64,000 nt of DNA from Anaerolineae bacterium. GTDB taxonomy: Bacteria; Chloroflexota; Anaerolineae; B4-G1; DUEL01. The position numbers were made by a program, and so were the translations under genes. The DNA lies in the NCBI GenBank assembly GCA_025060135.1, contig JANXCY010000009.1:1-64000 (forward strand), read 5' to 3'. This document shows positions 42,981 to 53,966 of this stretch, piece after piece. A model generated the notes under the pieces. The model saw only the letters and a list, made by a program, of their open reading frames with translations. It was not told the origin of the DNA and made no database searches. The first letter of the stretch is position 1; each line of letters opens with the position of its first letter.

Positions 42981-43010
42981 TTGACAGCCAACCCCTTTTG
43001 ATGGTATACT
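42981..43010 (+). promoter_or_regulatory. Promoter for fumarase genes TTGACA-N18-TATACT
   Basis: Boxes at 42981-42986 and 43005-43010. Confidence 0.75.
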
Positions 43011-43113
43011 GAACACCGTTATCCAGCGAACTATCCCGCCGGACCCATCCCATCTCGGGCCCGCTGGTTTCTTTCTCCCCCCCATCCGGGTGAACACGAG
43101 GAGGGAATGCATT

Positions 43114-43983
43114 ATGGAAGACCTGACCCCCTCTCTGGTAGAACTGATCCGGCGCGCCTCCACCGACCTGCCCGCAGACGTGGAAGCGGCGCTCCGGGCG
43201 GCCCGCGATCGGGAAGAAGCCGGTTCCGCAGCCGCCAGCGCGCTGGGCGCAATCCTGGAGAACGTCGCGCGGGCGCGTGCTCGCTCCCAGCCTATCTGCC
43301 AGGACACCGGGACGCCCTTCTTTTACGTCCGTTATCCCACCGGAATCCGCGCCAGGGATCTGCGCGCGCAGATGGAAGCCGCAGTCGTAGAAGCCACCCG
43401 CCGTGCCTATTTGCGCCCGAATGCGGTGGACGCGCTGACAGGCCGCAACAGCGGCAACAATCTGGGAGTGGGATTTCCGGTTTTTCACATGGAGGAAGGA
43501 GACGACGACACCCTGGAGGTCGCACTGCTCCTGAAAGGCGGGGGCAGCGAGAACGTTAGCATCCAGTACAGCCTCCCCCACGAGCCCCTCAACGCTGGAC
43601 GGGACCTGGAGGGAGTCCGACGAGTAGTCTTGGAAGCCGTCTACCGGGCCCAGGGTGAGGGATGTGCACCCGGTATCCTGGGCGTCTGTATCGGAGGCGA
43701 CCGAGGAACCGGATACACCGTGGCCAAGCGGCAACTGCTTCGCCCGCTGGATGACGTCCACCCGTTGCCGGAACTGGCCGCGCTGGAACAGCGTCTGCTC
43801 CAAGAGAGCAATGAACTGGGCATTGGGCCGATGGGTTTCGGCGGGAAGACCACCATCCTGGGGGTCAAAATCGGGGTGGCTCACCGACTGCCCGCTTCCT
43901 ACTTCGTTACTGTGGCTTATATGTGCTGGGCATGTCGCCGGGCTCGCCTGACGGTACGCGGCGATGAGGTCCGCTACGGCTGA
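43114..43983 (+). CDS. Class I fumarase/Fe-S hydro-lyase alpha subunit
   Basis: PICQDTGTPFFYVRYPTG; SVQYSLPHEPL-type and CIGGDRG motifs. Confidence 0.93.
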   Translation: MEDLTPSLVELIRRASTDLPADVEAALRAARDREEAGSAAASALGAILENVARARARSQPICQDTGTPFFYVRYPTGIRARDLRAQMEAAVVEATRRAYLRPNAVDALTGRNSGNNLGVGFPVFHMEEGDDDTLEVALLLKGGGSENVSIQYSLPHEPLNAGRDLEGVRRVVLEAVYRAQGEGCAPGILGVCIGGDRGTGYTVAKRQLLRPLDDVHPLPELAALEQRLLQESNELGIGPMGFGGKTTILGVKIGVAHRLPASYFVTVAYMCWACRRARLTVRGDEVRYG

Positions 43984-43998
43984 AAGAGGTCAGACAGC

Positions 43999-44631
43999 AT
44001 GGCCGTTTACGATCTGAGCACGCCAATGGCGGAAGACGCGGTTCGTTCCCTTCGGGTGGGCGATACCGTTTACCTTTCCGGCATCATTGTAACCGGGCGG
44101 GACGCTGCCCACAAATACATGGTCGAGACGTTCATCCGTCCAGCGGCCATACCGGAGAGCGAGCGGGCCCTTTACGAGGCCCTGCGCCGCTGGCTGGCCG
44201 GGAGCGCCATCTACCACTGTGGGCCCGTGGTCCGGCAGCGGGAAGACGGGCGATGGGAGTTCGTCGCTGCTGGCCCCACTACCTCTATCCGGGAGGAGCC
44301 CTATCAGGCCGACGTGATCGCTCACTTCGGCCTGCGGGGGGTCATCGGTAAGGGAGGAATGGGTCCCCGAACGCTGAGAGCCTGCCAGGAATACGGGGCG
44401 GTCTATCTCCATGCGGTGGGCGGGGCCGCCGTGTTGATGGCCGATACCGTCCGAGAGGTCCTGGCCGTCTATAAAAAGGACGAATTCGGAATCCCGGAAG
44501 CCTTCTGGGTTATCCGTGTGGAAGGTCTCCCCTTGGTGGTCACCATGGATAGCCACGGGCGCTCCATCCATGCAGAGGTCCGGGCGGCATCCGAGGCATA
44601 TCTCCGGCGGCTGGTCGGCGCATCCACGTAA
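43999..44631 (+). CDS. Class I fumarase/Fe-S hydro-lyase beta subunit
   Basis: LRVGDTVYLSGIIVTGRDAAHK; GPTTSIREEPYQADVI; GKGGMG. Confidence 0.93.
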   Translation: MAVYDLSTPMAEDAVRSLRVGDTVYLSGIIVTGRDAAHKYMVETFIRPAAIPESERALYEALRRWLAGSAIYHCGPVVRQREDGRWEFVAAGPTTSIREEPYQADVIAHFGLRGVIGKGGMGPRTLRACQEYGAVYLHAVGGAAVLMADTVREVLAVYKKDEFGIPEAFWVIRVEGLPLVVTMDSHGRSIHAEVRAASEAYLRRLVGAST

Positions 44632-44667
44632 AAAACCCTCCCCGGGCGCCCCGCTGGTGGGAGGGTT
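44631..44667 (-). terminator. Terminator downstream of tRNA-Pro (possibly shared with convergent fumarase genes)
   Basis: Perfect 9-bp stem AACCCTCCC/GGGAGGGTT followed by TTTTT on minus strand. Confidence 0.75.
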
Positions 44668-44672
44668 GGCTC

Positions 44673-44750
44673 TGGTCGGGGCGGACGGATTTGAACCGTC
44701 GGCCTCTACAACCCCATTGTAGCGCGCTAGCCAAACTGCGCCACGCCCCG
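44673..44750 (-). tRNA. tRNA-Pro(GGG), CCA encoded
   Basis: CGGGGCGTGGCGCAG...CTACAATGGGGTTGTAG...GGTTCAAATCCGTCCGCCCCGACCA; TATAAT promoter just upstream. Confidence 0.95.
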
Positions 44751-44899
44751 ACTGTTTATATTATAGCAGGTCTGCCCATTTTGGCAAGGGCTGAATGCCG
44801 GTCTGCGAGTATAGACTCTCAAAACACCGTTGGGGAGCGGCTTCGCTGCCACCCCAAAACGGACCCAGCGCGGCTGCCGCTGTGAAAGGATAACCGCCG

Positions 44900-45748
44900 A
44901 TGCTATCTGTGGGTGAAGCGATTCGCGTCCGCCGCAGTACCCGTCGGTACACCGACCGGCCAGTGCCAGATGCCCTACTGGCCCATCTGCTGGCATTCGC
45001 CGCCCACACCCCCCACCTGACCGACCGGCCTCCCCGGGTGACGGTCGTCAGCGGCCGGGAGCGGGTGGCGCGCATCCTGGCCCGCTACCTGGGGGTCTAT
45101 GGGCTGGTTCAGGGCGCGCCGCACCTGCTGGTGGGGCTGATTCCGGAGGACGCCGACCAGGCCCGGCTGGACCTGGGGTATGTCCTGGAGGCGGTAGTGC
45201 TGGAGGCGACGCGGCTGGGGTTGGCCACCTGCTGGATGACCGGCTCCTACCACCCGGAGCGAGCCGCCGATGAGGTGGAGCGGCGGCCAGGAGAAATGGT
45301 CGCCGCGACGGTGGCGCTGGGGTACGCCCGGGAGGACCCACTGGCCCGTCTCCACGACGGCGCGCTCCGGCGGCTGGTAGGGGCTCACCGCCGCCGCCCA
45401 CTGGAAGAGATCGTCTTTGACAGGGAGTGGGGCATGCCCTGGTCGCCGGTCGGGGCCGACTCGGTTCTGGAGGAGGTCCTGGAGGGTGCCCGGCTGGCTC
45501 CCTCGGCGGAGAACCGTCAGCCCTGGCGGTTCGTGGTGGAAAGCGGCCCGCCGTTGGCTTTGCATCTTTTTCTGAACCGACCATCCCCGATAGACGCGGG
45601 GATCGTGATGGCCCACGTGGCACTGGCCGGGGCGGAGGTGGGATGGAGGGGGCGCTGGCTCCTGCGCTGGCAGGACCGGACGTTAGCAGAGATGGTGGGT
45701 GCCCCACGGGATGTCATCCCGGTCGGGACCTTCATGGTGCACGATTAA
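44900..45748 (+). CDS. Nitroreductase-family protein
   Basis: IRVRRSTRRYTDRPVPDALL; ARLAPSAENRQPWRFVV. Confidence 0.85.
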   Translation: MLSVGEAIRVRRSTRRYTDRPVPDALLAHLLAFAAHTPHLTDRPPRVTVVSGRERVARILARYLGVYGLVQGAPHLLVGLIPEDADQARLDLGYVLEAVVLEATRLGLATCWMTGSYHPERAADEVERRPGEMVAATVALGYAREDPLARLHDGALRRLVGAHRRRPLEEIVFDREWGMPWSPVGADSVLEEVLEGARLAPSAENRQPWRFVVESGPPLALHLFLNRPSPIDAGIVMAHVALAGAEVGWRGRWLLRWQDRTLAEMVGAPRDVIPVGTFMVHD

Positions 45749-45871
45749 TCCCCCTTCGTGCCAGTGCCTGTTCTCCTTCCGGCCGCCGGTGGTGGCAGGC
45801 AAGAGAGAAGAAAAAGGGGTTGGCGGCCTCTGTTCGCCGCAACCCCCATTCCCCCGAAACCCCGCACGGGG

Positions 45872-46363
45872 CTATTCCGCGCGCAGAAATCGCTCCTCTA
45901 TCAGGTCAGCCAGACCCACCACATCGTCCAGGCTGAACTGGGGCACGTCCAGGTCGTAGGTCTGGTCGGTGGCGATGGCGACCAGTTCCTCCGGCGAGCA
46001 GAGCAGTTCCCGTCCTCTCTCGGCCCGGCTGACCTCAATCTTGGGCGCCGGTCCCCGCTTATATCCTTCCGTCAGTACAATATCGGCATCCTGGATGGTG
46101 GCGACGATTTCCGGCAGGGTCAGTTCCCGCTCCAGCCGCTGGATGTGGGCAATACGGTTCGGAGAGGCGATGACAACATGGTCGGAGCCGGCCCGAGCAT
46201 GCCGCCAGGTATCCTTGCCTGGCTGGTCAATCTCAAAGCCGTGCACATCGTGTTTAACCGTTGCCACCCGATAACCGCGCCGTTTCAACTCGGGGATCAG
46301 TTTCTCCAGGAGGGTGGTCTTGCCCACTCCGGATTTGCCGACGATGGAGATGACCGGTACCAT
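45872..46363 (-). CDS. mobB: Molybdopterin-guanine dinucleotide biosynthesis protein B
   Basis: VISIVGKSGVGKTTLLEKLIPELKRRGYRVATVKHDVHGFEIDQPGKDTWRHARAGSD. Confidence 0.93.
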   Translation of the reverse strand: MVPVISIVGKSGVGKTTLLEKLIPELKRRGYRVATVKHDVHGFEIDQPGKDTWRHARAGSDHVVIASPNRIAHIQRLERELTLPEIVATIQDADIVLTEGYKRGPAPKIEVSRAERGRELLCSPEELVAIATDQTYDLDVPQFSLDDVVGLADLIEERFLRAE

Positions 46364-46403
46364 CTTCCGGATGAATCACCAGGACGCAAAGGCGCAGGTT
46401 TGT

Positions 46404-47648
46404 TTATCGGATCAGGAAGGGGGCCACATCCTGAAGGGTGCGCCGCCAGCGGCGGAGTTGCTCCCGGACGATGGCCGGTACGGTGGAGGACTGGGGCGCG
46501 GGTGGCCGATGGGAGGCAGTCTCCCAGAGGATGTCTGCCACCCGCCGGGCCGCTTCTGGCGAAGCCAGACGACGGGCTTCTCCGGCGGCGACTCGACGGG
46601 CTGTGGGGTTGGCGACCAGGCGGGCCACGGCGGTCGCGGTCCTTTCCGGCCCCGGCGCCCATATGCCCGCTCCGGCCTGAACGACCAGTTGGACGTTGGG
46701 GGTTTCCTGGGCGGGGATGGCCCCCCACAGGACCATCGGAATCCCGACGGTGAGCGCCTCGGCGATGGTCGTGGGGCCTGCTTTGGTGACCAGCACATCA
46801 GCGGCGCGCATCCACTCATGGATGTTTTCCACGAACCCCTCCACCCGCGTCGGCCCGGGCCAGGGAATGGCCAAGAGACGGGCCCGCAACCTCTCGTTCT
46901 GTCCGGCGATGAGGATCAACTGGGCCGTCGGCGTAGCAGCGGCGACGGCCCGAGCGACCGCCTCCAGCGGCTCAAATCCCACGCCGCCGCCCATCAACAG
47001 GACAGTAGGTCGCTCCGGCTCCAGCCCCAGCCTCCGGCGGACGGCGATCGGGTCTTCGGTGGCAATGCGCTGGAACTGGGAGCCTACAGGCAGACCGGTA
47101 ACTTCTATACGTTCCGGCTCTATGCCGTGTCGCTGGAGTTGTTCCCGGGCCGCCTCGGTGGCGACCAGATACCGGTAGACACCAGGAGCCGCCCACGCGG
47201 CGTGCATAACCACCAGGTCGGTCCCCACCGCCACGAAGGGGGTAGAACGTCCGGCCCATTCCAGGGCCCGGGACAGGGTATACACGGGAACCGGGTGAAA
47301 GGAGACGATGAGGTCTGCAGGATGCTCCCGGAACAGGCGCAGGGCCCGGGGATAGGTAACCGGCCACACCAGGTGGCAAAGGGTCCAGACCCGCCGTCGG
47401 CCATTCAGGATGCGGAATCCCCACCCATAGATGCGTCCCCCTCCCCGTAGGGCGATCGGATACCAGTCCGGGGCCCGGCAGAGGGGCCACGGGGCGTATT
47501 CGGCCAGAACGTCCACTAAGGTTACCTGAGCCAGATCGCCGTACCGCTCTCTTAGCGCCTCGGCGACAGTGCGGGCCACCCGCAGGTGTCCACCACCGGT
47601 GCGGGAATGCAGCAGCAAAAATCGTAGCGGGCGTGAGTTATGGGCCAT
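46404..47648 (-). CDS. MGDG synthase-like GT28 glycosyltransferase
   Basis: [51 protein letters not shown]. Confidence 0.88.
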   Translation of the reverse strand: MAHNSRPLRFLLLHSRTGGGHLRVARTVAEALRERYGDLAQVTLVDVLAEYAPWPLCRAPDWYPIALRGGGRIYGWGFRILNGRRRVWTLCHLVWPVTYPRALRLFREHPADLIVSFHPVPVYTLSRALEWAGRSTPFVAVGTDLVVMHAAWAAPGVYRYLVATEAAREQLQRHGIEPERIEVTGLPVGSQFQRIATEDPIAVRRRLGLEPERPTVLLMGGGVGFEPLEAVARAVAAATPTAQLILIAGQNERLRARLLAIPWPGPTRVEGFVENIHEWMRAADVLVTKAGPTTIAEALTVGIPMVLWGAIPAQETPNVQLVVQAGAGIWAPGPERTATAVARLVANPTARRVAAGEARRLASPEAARRVADILWETASHRPPAPQSSTVPAIVREQLRRWRRTLQDVAPFLIR

Positions 47649-47853
47649 GGTGCTCCTCCAGCATCGGTCCCAGAACGGTCTTGACCCCTTTTTCAAAACG
47701 GGAGCGGGGAAGCATCACCCGTCGTCCACAGGTCAGGCAACGGATGCCGATGTCGGACCCCACGCGGGTTACTACCCACCGGTATCCCCCGCAGGGATGA
47801 GGTTTGCGCATCTGAACGACGTCGCCGACGTGGATGGCCAGTGGCGGTTTCAT
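47638..47853 (-). CDS. DUF951-family small protein
   Basis: [49 protein letters not shown]. Confidence 0.9.
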   Translation of the reverse strand: MKPPLAIHVGDVVQMRKPHPCGGYRWVVTRVGSDIGIRCLTCGRRVMLPRSRFEKGVKTVLGPMLEEHHGP

Positions 47854-47917
47854 GGTCAAGAGCAAAGGCGTAAGGGACCCCACGGCCTGCGGTCCGTTGC
47901 CGGCCAGGCGGCCTGCG

Positions 47918-49234
47918 TTACGGCGGAGGATGGATCAGGCGAACCCGGGCCACCCGCCGGCCATCCATTTCCTCCACTCGGAGTCGCCGTCCATCCTCCA
48001 GGATAACTTCGTCGCCCACCGATGGAATCCGGTCCAGGCGACCCATCACCCACCCGCCGACGGTAGTATAGAAGGGGTCGCTCAGGCTCAGACCCAGGGC
48101 CTCATTGGCTTCGTCCAGGGTCATCAGCCCATCCAGCAGGACACTCCCATCCGGGAGGTGTTGGGCCTGGGGGGGAGCGGCCTCAAAGAGGTCGCCGATG
48201 TCCCCCACAATCTCTTTCAGCAGGTCTTCCAGGGTTACCAGGCCCGCGGTGCCGCCGTATTCGTCCACCAGGATGGCGATGTGCTGACGAGCACGTCGGA
48301 AATGAGCCAGCAGATCGGCGATGGAGACGGTTTCCGGCAGGAAGAGGGCTTCCCGCATCAGCGCGCGAGCCCTCAGATCGGAGCGGCATGCCCGGATGGG
48401 CCGCAGGAGGTCCTTCAGGTAGACCATGCCGATGATGTGGTCCAGGTCCTCCTCAAAGACGGGGAATTTCGTCAGTGCGGTCCGCTCTGCCAGGTCGGCC
48501 AGTTCGTCCACGGTGGCGTCGGCAGGGACGCAGACCATCTCGGTGCGGGGGACCATCACCCTGGCAGCCCGGCTGGAGCGCAGGTCAAAGACGGCGCGCA
48601 GCATCTGCTCCTCTTCGGCGTTCAGGATTCCCTCCTCCTGACTGGCCTCAATGAGCATCTTCAGTTCTTGAACGGAATGGACCCGCTCGTGGCCGCTGGC
48701 CGGGCGAATCCCCAGCAATCGGAGCAGGCTGTTCCCGGCGCCGTTCAGGGCCCAGATCGCTGGCCGGAATATCTGAAAGACAGCCAGCATGGGCCGGGCG
48801 ACCAGGAATGCTGTCCGCTCCGGGTTCTGGAGGGCGATGGATTTGGGCGCCAGTTCACCCGCCACAACGTGCAGAAAGGTGATGCAGGCGAAGGCCATAG
48901 CGGCAGCGATGGAGTGAGCCGTCGGGCCCACCCAAGATGTCGGAAGGAATTCCAGGAGCGGGACGAAGAGGTGAGCCAGGGCTGGCTCACCGATCCATCC
49001 CAGGGCCAGGCTGGCCATCGTGATACCCAGTTGGGTGGCCGCAATGAAACGGTCCGGGTCATCCAGAGCCCGCCGGACGATCCGGGCGGTGGGATGGCCC
49101 TGGGTAGCCAGTTCTTCCACCCGCGTCCGCCGGACGCTCACCAGACCGAATTCGGCAGCGACAAAGAACGCGTTCAACAGAACGAAGAAGCAGACACCCA
49201 GTAAGCCAGTTAGAATGGGCCAGAGAGTGTTCAT
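47918..49234 (-). CDS. HlyC/CorC (CNNM/CBS) family transporter
   Basis: [28 protein letters not shown] domains; VMVPRTEM. Confidence 0.93.
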   Translation of the reverse strand: MNTLWPILTGLLGVCFFVLLNAFFVAAEFGLVSVRRTRVEELATQGHPTARIVRRALDDPDRFIAATQLGITMASLALGWIGEPALAHLFVPLLEFLPTSWVGPTAHSIAAAMAFACITFLHVVAGELAPKSIALQNPERTAFLVARPMLAVFQIFRPAIWALNGAGNSLLRLLGIRPASGHERVHSVQELKMLIEASQEEGILNAEEEQMLRAVFDLRSSRAARVMVPRTEMVCVPADATVDELADLAERTALTKFPVFEEDLDHIIGMVYLKDLLRPIRACRSDLRARALMREALFLPETVSIADLLAHFRRARQHIAILVDEYGGTAGLVTLEDLLKEIVGDIGDLFEAAPPQAQHLPDGSVLLDGLMTLDEANEALGLSLSDPFYTTVGGWVMGRLDRIPSVGDEVILEDGRRLRVEEMDGRRVARVRLIHPPP

Positions 49235-50484
49235 TTCTGTCCGGCGTATGGTGTGTTCCGTCGTCCTGCCAGGGCGATGGGGATGGCCAGAAGCAGGCTC
49301 AGTCCCCAGAGCGCCAGCCCCACCCCGTTCTCTGAAAGCCAGAGCATCCACGGCCCCATGCCGCTCAGGTCAGCCCGCCAGGCCCGCTCCAGTTGGTCCA
49401 GGGAAAGGTGCAGGGCCTGCTGCACCCCGGCGTCGCAATCCGCGCCATCGGCATACGTCAACAGGAGGGCCCGGAGGCCACTATCGCCATGCTTCCGGCG
49501 GAGGTACCGCACCAGGCTCCCACTCTCGGCGTAGGCCAGCAGAGCCATCTCCGGGTTAGTAGGGAAGGGAGGACAGAGGTCCCGCAGGGGGATGAGCCGC
49601 CCCTCCCGTCGCGCCCGATCCAGGAGGGCGTCCAGATTGGGGTCGGGATGGGTCTGATTGGCCATCGCCAATCCCTCGTTCAACCAGGTCGGAATCCAGG
49701 TGTATCCCTCCGGCCCCACCAGGCGGTAGATCAGGAGGTGGGTCAGTTCATGGGGGATGTCCTGTTCCATCTGGAGGAGGTATCCATCATCGGCCGGGAT
49801 GGTCAGGAGGACAACGCCCAGTTCGGGGTGAGCCTGACCCTGCACCCATGTCCGGCCCGCCATCCGCAGCGCGGCCTGCAGGTCCATCAGGGAGGGGTAG
49901 AGGTAGATGTCCACCTTCTCCGGCAGCGGCGCATGCAGGGATCGGGCGATCCGTTCCAGACTGGCTTTCGCAATATCCAGCGCGGCCTGGATGTAGGGAG
50001 GGTTGTCGACCGCGCTGTGGACAGTAACCGGGCCGGCGGTCCGGGTGAACCAGTCCATCCGGTTATCCTCGTAGCGGAATGTGGAGGGGGGAGTTGTCAA
50101 CTGGTGGCCCGCCGAGTCCCGCACTTCCCACCACCAGGTAACAGCGCCGAAGGGAGGAAAGGGGAACAGACGCAGGTCGCGGGTAAAGGTCGTCTGAACG
50201 GAGGGGCCGGGTTCTATGGGGATGGGGTTCACCTCTACCCGCTCGTCCCCTTCGGATTGAAGGTAAAGGTACAGGGCGGTGATGTTAGCCTGCGCGGTGA
50301 TCCGGACGGAGAAGACGGCCTGCTGGCCGAAGGTGTAGGTAACGGCAGCCTCTTCCACCCTGATGGGTATCTCCTGGGCTCCCACGAGGCCGGTGGGCAC
50401 TCCAATGGCCATTATGAGTATCAACAGGGTTGGGAGTCTCCATATCGTACGGTGGGCTCCGTTACACTGGTTCCCACTCCTCAT
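49231..50484 (-). CDS. Secreted peptidase-MA-like zinc metalloprotease
   Basis: DIPHELTHLLIYRLVG...WLNEGLA HEXXH+E; signal-like N-terminus; C-terminal TM. Confidence 0.8.
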   Translation of the reverse strand: MRSGNQCNGAHRTIWRLPTLLILIMAIGVPTGLVGAQEIPIRVEEAAVTYTFGQQAVFSVRITAQANITALYLYLQSEGDERVEVNPIPIEPGPSVQTTFTRDLRLFPFPPFGAVTWWWEVRDSAGHQLTTPPSTFRYEDNRMDWFTRTAGPVTVHSAVDNPPYIQAALDIAKASLERIARSLHAPLPEKVDIYLYPSLMDLQAALRMAGRTWVQGQAHPELGVVLLTIPADDGYLLQMEQDIPHELTHLLIYRLVGPEGYTWIPTWLNEGLAMANQTHPDPNLDALLDRARREGRLIPLRDLCPPFPTNPEMALLAYAESGSLVRYLRRKHGDSGLRALLLTYADGADCDAGVQQALHLSLDQLERAWRADLSGMGPWMLWLSENGVGLALWGLSLLLAIPIALAGRRNTPYAGQK

Positions 50485-51448
50485 CTCCATCCTCGTCTTC
50501 TTCGTCCTCTTCGTCAAAGAAGTCAAACAGGAGGAAGGCGCCCAGGTCACCATGGAGGAATTCCAGTTCCCGCAGAGCATCCCGTGCGGCGCCGCGCAAC
50601 GCTTCGTTGTCCGAACGGCGGCATTGGTCCAGGGCCTGGCGGGCCTCGTCGCCGCCGATTTGCCCAAGAGCCCAGATGGCGGCCTCTTGGACTTCAGTGT
50701 CCACGTCCTCTATCAGTTCCAGAAGGACGGGGACGGCGTCGGTCAGTTCCAGTTCGCCGCAGGCCCGGGCGGCCTCGTAGCGCATCTGCGGACTGGGGCT
50801 GTGGAGTTCCCGCATCACTTCGGAGGCCCAGCGGTCATCGGCACTGCGGCCCATGGCAAAGACCGCACTGACGCGCATCCGCTCGTCCGGATGGCGGTAG
50901 GCCGCGCGGATCAGTTCGGCCACGATCTCTTCGCCCGAATAGGCCAGGGATTCCAGGGCCCGTCGCCGGACCTCCAGGTCTTCCTGCTCATTGGTACAGG
51001 CCGCCATCAGGGCCTGGAAGGCTTGCTGGTGGGGACGGGGGCGGATTTTGCCCAGTTCGCCGGAGAGCATAAAGCGACCCAGGGAGGTGGCGGCTGCGGC
51101 CCGGACCTCCGCCGAGGGGTCGTTCAGCAGCACGTCGGCCAGCACCGGCACCAGGCGGATGTCCTCGTTCTCCCAGAGGCCCTCCACGGCTGCCAGACGT
51201 ACGGCGGCGTCCGGATCGTCCAGCACCCGCCGGAACACTTCGTCAAAGTTGACTTCAAAGTCGTTTTCAGCGATTTCCACCATCATCTGGGCCATTTTTC
51301 GACGGGTGTCTACCGGCAGCCCGCCCCAAACGGCCCAGACCGCCTCGGCCTGGCTTCGCTCCAGGTTGGAGAGACCATAGAGGGTCCGGCGGTCCGCCCG
51401 ACCGGATTGCAGAGCATCCAGAATCTCAGCAAACGTGGGTTTCTTCAT
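50462..51448 (-). CDS. HEAT-repeat protein
   Basis: Tandem helical repeats (AAVEGLWENED.., AAATSLGRF.., ALESLAYSG.., AAIWALGQIGG). Confidence 0.85.
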   Translation of the reverse strand: MKKPTFAEILDALQSGRADRRTLYGLSNLERSQAEAVWAVWGGLPVDTRRKMAQMMVEIAENDFEVNFDEVFRRVLDDPDAAVRLAAVEGLWENEDIRLVPVLADVLLNDPSAEVRAAAATSLGRFMLSGELGKIRPRPHQQAFQALMAACTNEQEDLEVRRRALESLAYSGEEIVAELIRAAYRHPDERMRVSAVFAMGRSADDRWASEVMRELHSPSPQMRYEAARACGELELTDAVPVLLELIEDVDTEVQEAAIWALGQIGGDEARQALDQCRRSDNEALRGAARDALRELEFLHGDLGAFLLFDFFDEEDEEDEDGDEEWEPV

Positions 51449-52749
51449 CGGTTCAACCAGGACCAGGGAATTAACGGGTTCACAATATCCAGCACGATGA
51501 TGAACAGGGAAAGCGCGATCAGGATGGCCATTCCAGCCATATGGATTTTGGCTTCGGTTTCCGGAGCGATACGACGGCCCCGGATGGCCTCAATGAGGAC
51601 AAACAGGGCCCGCCCTCCGTCCAAGGCAGGGAGGGGGAGCAGGTTGGTCATCCCCAGGGCCAGACTGATGAGTGCGGCGACGGAGAGCGCCAGGAGAGGG
51701 ACCCCCATTTCCAGGCTTTGTTGAAGGGAATAGGCCAGGAGGCCCAGAATCCCTGGAACGCCGACCGGGCGGGCAGCCTCCGCAACAGAGACCTGACCAC
51801 TGGAGACCAGTCGCGGGAGCATCAGGATACTCAGGACGACGCCTGCGATGGTCTTTCCGGCGGCCACAGTGGCGCGGGGTAGGGAGTACCGTTCCAGCGA
51901 TTCCGGGTCGGGCCAGCTTTGCAACCCAATGCCCAGGAAGCCATGCCCATCGGTCAGGACAGGGGTGGCCATGAGGGTCAGCCACTCCCCTTCACGCCGG
52001 ACCGTCAACTCCAGCGGGCGCCCCGGGGAGGAGCGAATCCACTCCCGCAGTTCCGTTGCTCCGTCCTCCAACCGCTCTCCGTTGATAGCGATGATGATGT
52101 CGCCGGGGGAGATACCGGCGGCCTGAGCGGGACTCCCCGGGACCACTTCCTGAACCCGGACAAAGTAGCGGGTGGGCACGCCGGTCATAAACCCGATCAC
52201 CAGCAGGAGAAGGGCGGCCAGGATGTTGAGCAGCGCGCCAGAAAGGAGCACGGCGAGCCGCCACCGCTTCGGCTGCGCGGCCAGGCTCCGGGGATGGGAG
52301 GGGTCCTCCTCGCCCAGCATACGGACAAATCCGCCCAGTGGGAGCAGGTTCAGGGAGTAGATGGTACCGGGCTCCAGTGCGGTCAGCGTGCCGCGCACCC
52401 AGGGGGCCGGGGGCGGCGACTCCTCGTCAGGAATAAAGGTGGTCCGCCGAATCTCCCCCACGCGCGGAAGGCCACCTGAATGGGGCTCCAGCCGGACCTC
52501 CACGGGCTGGCCCGGGCCCAGGCCAGGAGGCAAGCGAACCGAGCCGGGCAGGAACAGCGGCTGCCCATCCAGTTCCAGCGTTCCGGCCTCCCGGGCCAGG
52601 GTGAACAGGCGGGGCGGAAAGCCCAGGCCGAATTCCAGAATGTGCACACCCGCCCGCCGGGCGCTCAGGAAATGCCCCAGTTCGTGAATCAGGATCATCG
52701 GCCCCAGCATCAGAACCAGGGCCAGTGCCAGCCAGAGGAAAAGTTCCAT
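51445..52749 (-). CDS. rseP: RseP-type site-2 metalloprotease
   Basis: MILIHELGHFLSARRAGVHILEFGLGFPP; PDZ domain; LPLPALDGGRALF. Confidence 0.93.
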   Translation of the reverse strand: MELFLWLALALVLMLGPMILIHELGHFLSARRAGVHILEFGLGFPPRLFTLAREAGTLELDGQPLFLPGSVRLPPGLGPGQPVEVRLEPHSGGLPRVGEIRRTTFIPDEESPPPAPWVRGTLTALEPGTIYSLNLLPLGGFVRMLGEEDPSHPRSLAAQPKRWRLAVLLSGALLNILAALLLLVIGFMTGVPTRYFVRVQEVVPGSPAQAAGISPGDIIIAINGERLEDGATELREWIRSSPGRPLELTVRREGEWLTLMATPVLTDGHGFLGIGLQSWPDPESLERYSLPRATVAAGKTIAGVVLSILMLPRLVSSGQVSVAEAARPVGVPGILGLLAYSLQQSLEMGVPLLALSVAALISLALGMTNLLPLPALDGGRALFVLIEAIRGRRIAPETEAKIHMAGMAILIALSLFIIVLDIVNPLIPWSWLNR

Positions 52750-52823
52750 ACCTCACCTACCCAAAAGGTCCAGGACAGTTCGTCCTTTCTCCGAAAAAGC
52801 CTTATCGCATCTTGGGCTGAGCC

Positions 52824-53945
52824 CTACAACGGGCGTTCGTAGATGCGGTGAGTCTTATAGAAGTTCACTCCCAGCCCCTCCATCTCCCGCATCATTTTGG
52901 CGTTCTGTTCGTTGACCTGGACGATCTCGGCGTGGCGAAAGCCCCGCTCGTGGACCGTCTTTTCCAGTTCGGTGAACATAATAGCGTCCACGCCCAAGCC
53001 CTGGTATTTCGGCAGGATGCCGCCGCCGTTGAAGTCAATCCGGTCGGTGTGATGGAATTCCCACATAAGCATCGCCCAGCCGAAGGGGTAAAGACGTCCA
53101 CCGCATTTTTGCAGGGCCCGATTGACGTTCGGGAATCCCAGGATGAAACCGACGATCTCATCGCCCTTGACGACCGCTTTGGAGAGATCGGGCTGGGTCA
53201 GGTTGACGAGCCGGTCAATGATGCGCTGGGCATCCTCCCCGGTGATGGGGACGAACTCCCGGTTCTCGGCGAAGGCGGCGTTGTAGGCCTCCACGACGCG
53301 GGGAGCGATGGCCCGCATCTCCGCTTTGGTGCGGAAGGTGAGCACCCGGAAGCCGCGCCGGGCCTTCACCCGTTCGGCGATCTCCCGAATCCGTTCCGGC
53401 AGTTGGGTGCTTCCGGGCAGATAGCCGGAAAAGTAGTCCGTCTGTTTCTGGAAACCAGCCTCCTGGATGAGACGGTCGTAGTACGGGTAATTGTAAGCAA
53501 TGCCCAGGGCAGGCAGGTACTCAAACCCCCGAACCAGCACGCCCAGGGAGTCCCCGGCGGAGAAGCCCTCGGGCCCGCTGATGGTCTCCAGCCCCCGCCG
53601 TCGGGCCCAGTCAAAGGCGGCGTCAAAGAGGGCACGGGAAACCTCCTCGTCGTCCACTGAGTCAAAAAGGGCAAAGAAGGCTCCTCTCTGGCCCCGGTAG
53701 GCATTGCGCTTGCGGGGCTCCAGGATGGCGATGCGCCCCACCACTTCTTTTCCGATGGTGGCCAGGAAAAAGTCGGCGTCGGAATGGCGGTAATAGGGGT
53801 GGCGCTCCCGATCCAGTTGCTTGCGGGCACTGGAAACCAGTGGGGGCACCCAGTACGGGCATCCCCGATAGAGACGGAAGGGGAAACCGACAAAGCGTTC
53901 CACATCCTGAGGGTTGTCAGTCCGGACCTGATGAATATGCACCAT
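52824..53945 (-). CDS. GNAT-like N-acetyltransferase-fold protein
   Basis: MVHIHQVRTDNPQDVERFVGFPFRLYRGCPYWVPPL; intact ORF. Confidence 0.75.
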   Translation of the reverse strand: MVHIHQVRTDNPQDVERFVGFPFRLYRGCPYWVPPLVSSARKQLDRERHPYYRHSDADFFLATIGKEVVGRIAILEPRKRNAYRGQRGAFFALFDSVDDEEVSRALFDAAFDWARRRGLETISGPEGFSAGDSLGVLVRGFEYLPALGIAYNYPYYDRLIQEAGFQKQTDYFSGYLPGSTQLPERIREIAERVKARRGFRVLTFRTKAEMRAIAPRVVEAYNAAFAENREFVPITGEDAQRIIDRLVNLTQPDLSKAVVKGDEIVGFILGFPNVNRALQKCGGRLYPFGWAMLMWEFHHTDRIDFNGGGILPKYQGLGVDAIMFTELEKTVHERGFRHAEIVQVNEQNAKMMREMEGLGVNFYKTHRIYERPL

Positions 53946-53966
53946 CGGCGTGGCTCCCGAGAGAAC

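Noticed and set aside
49231-52749. HEAT-repeat/peptidase/RseP cluster as a defence island
   Set aside because: Individual members look like housekeeping envelope or regulatory proteins; no effector or mobile marker nearby
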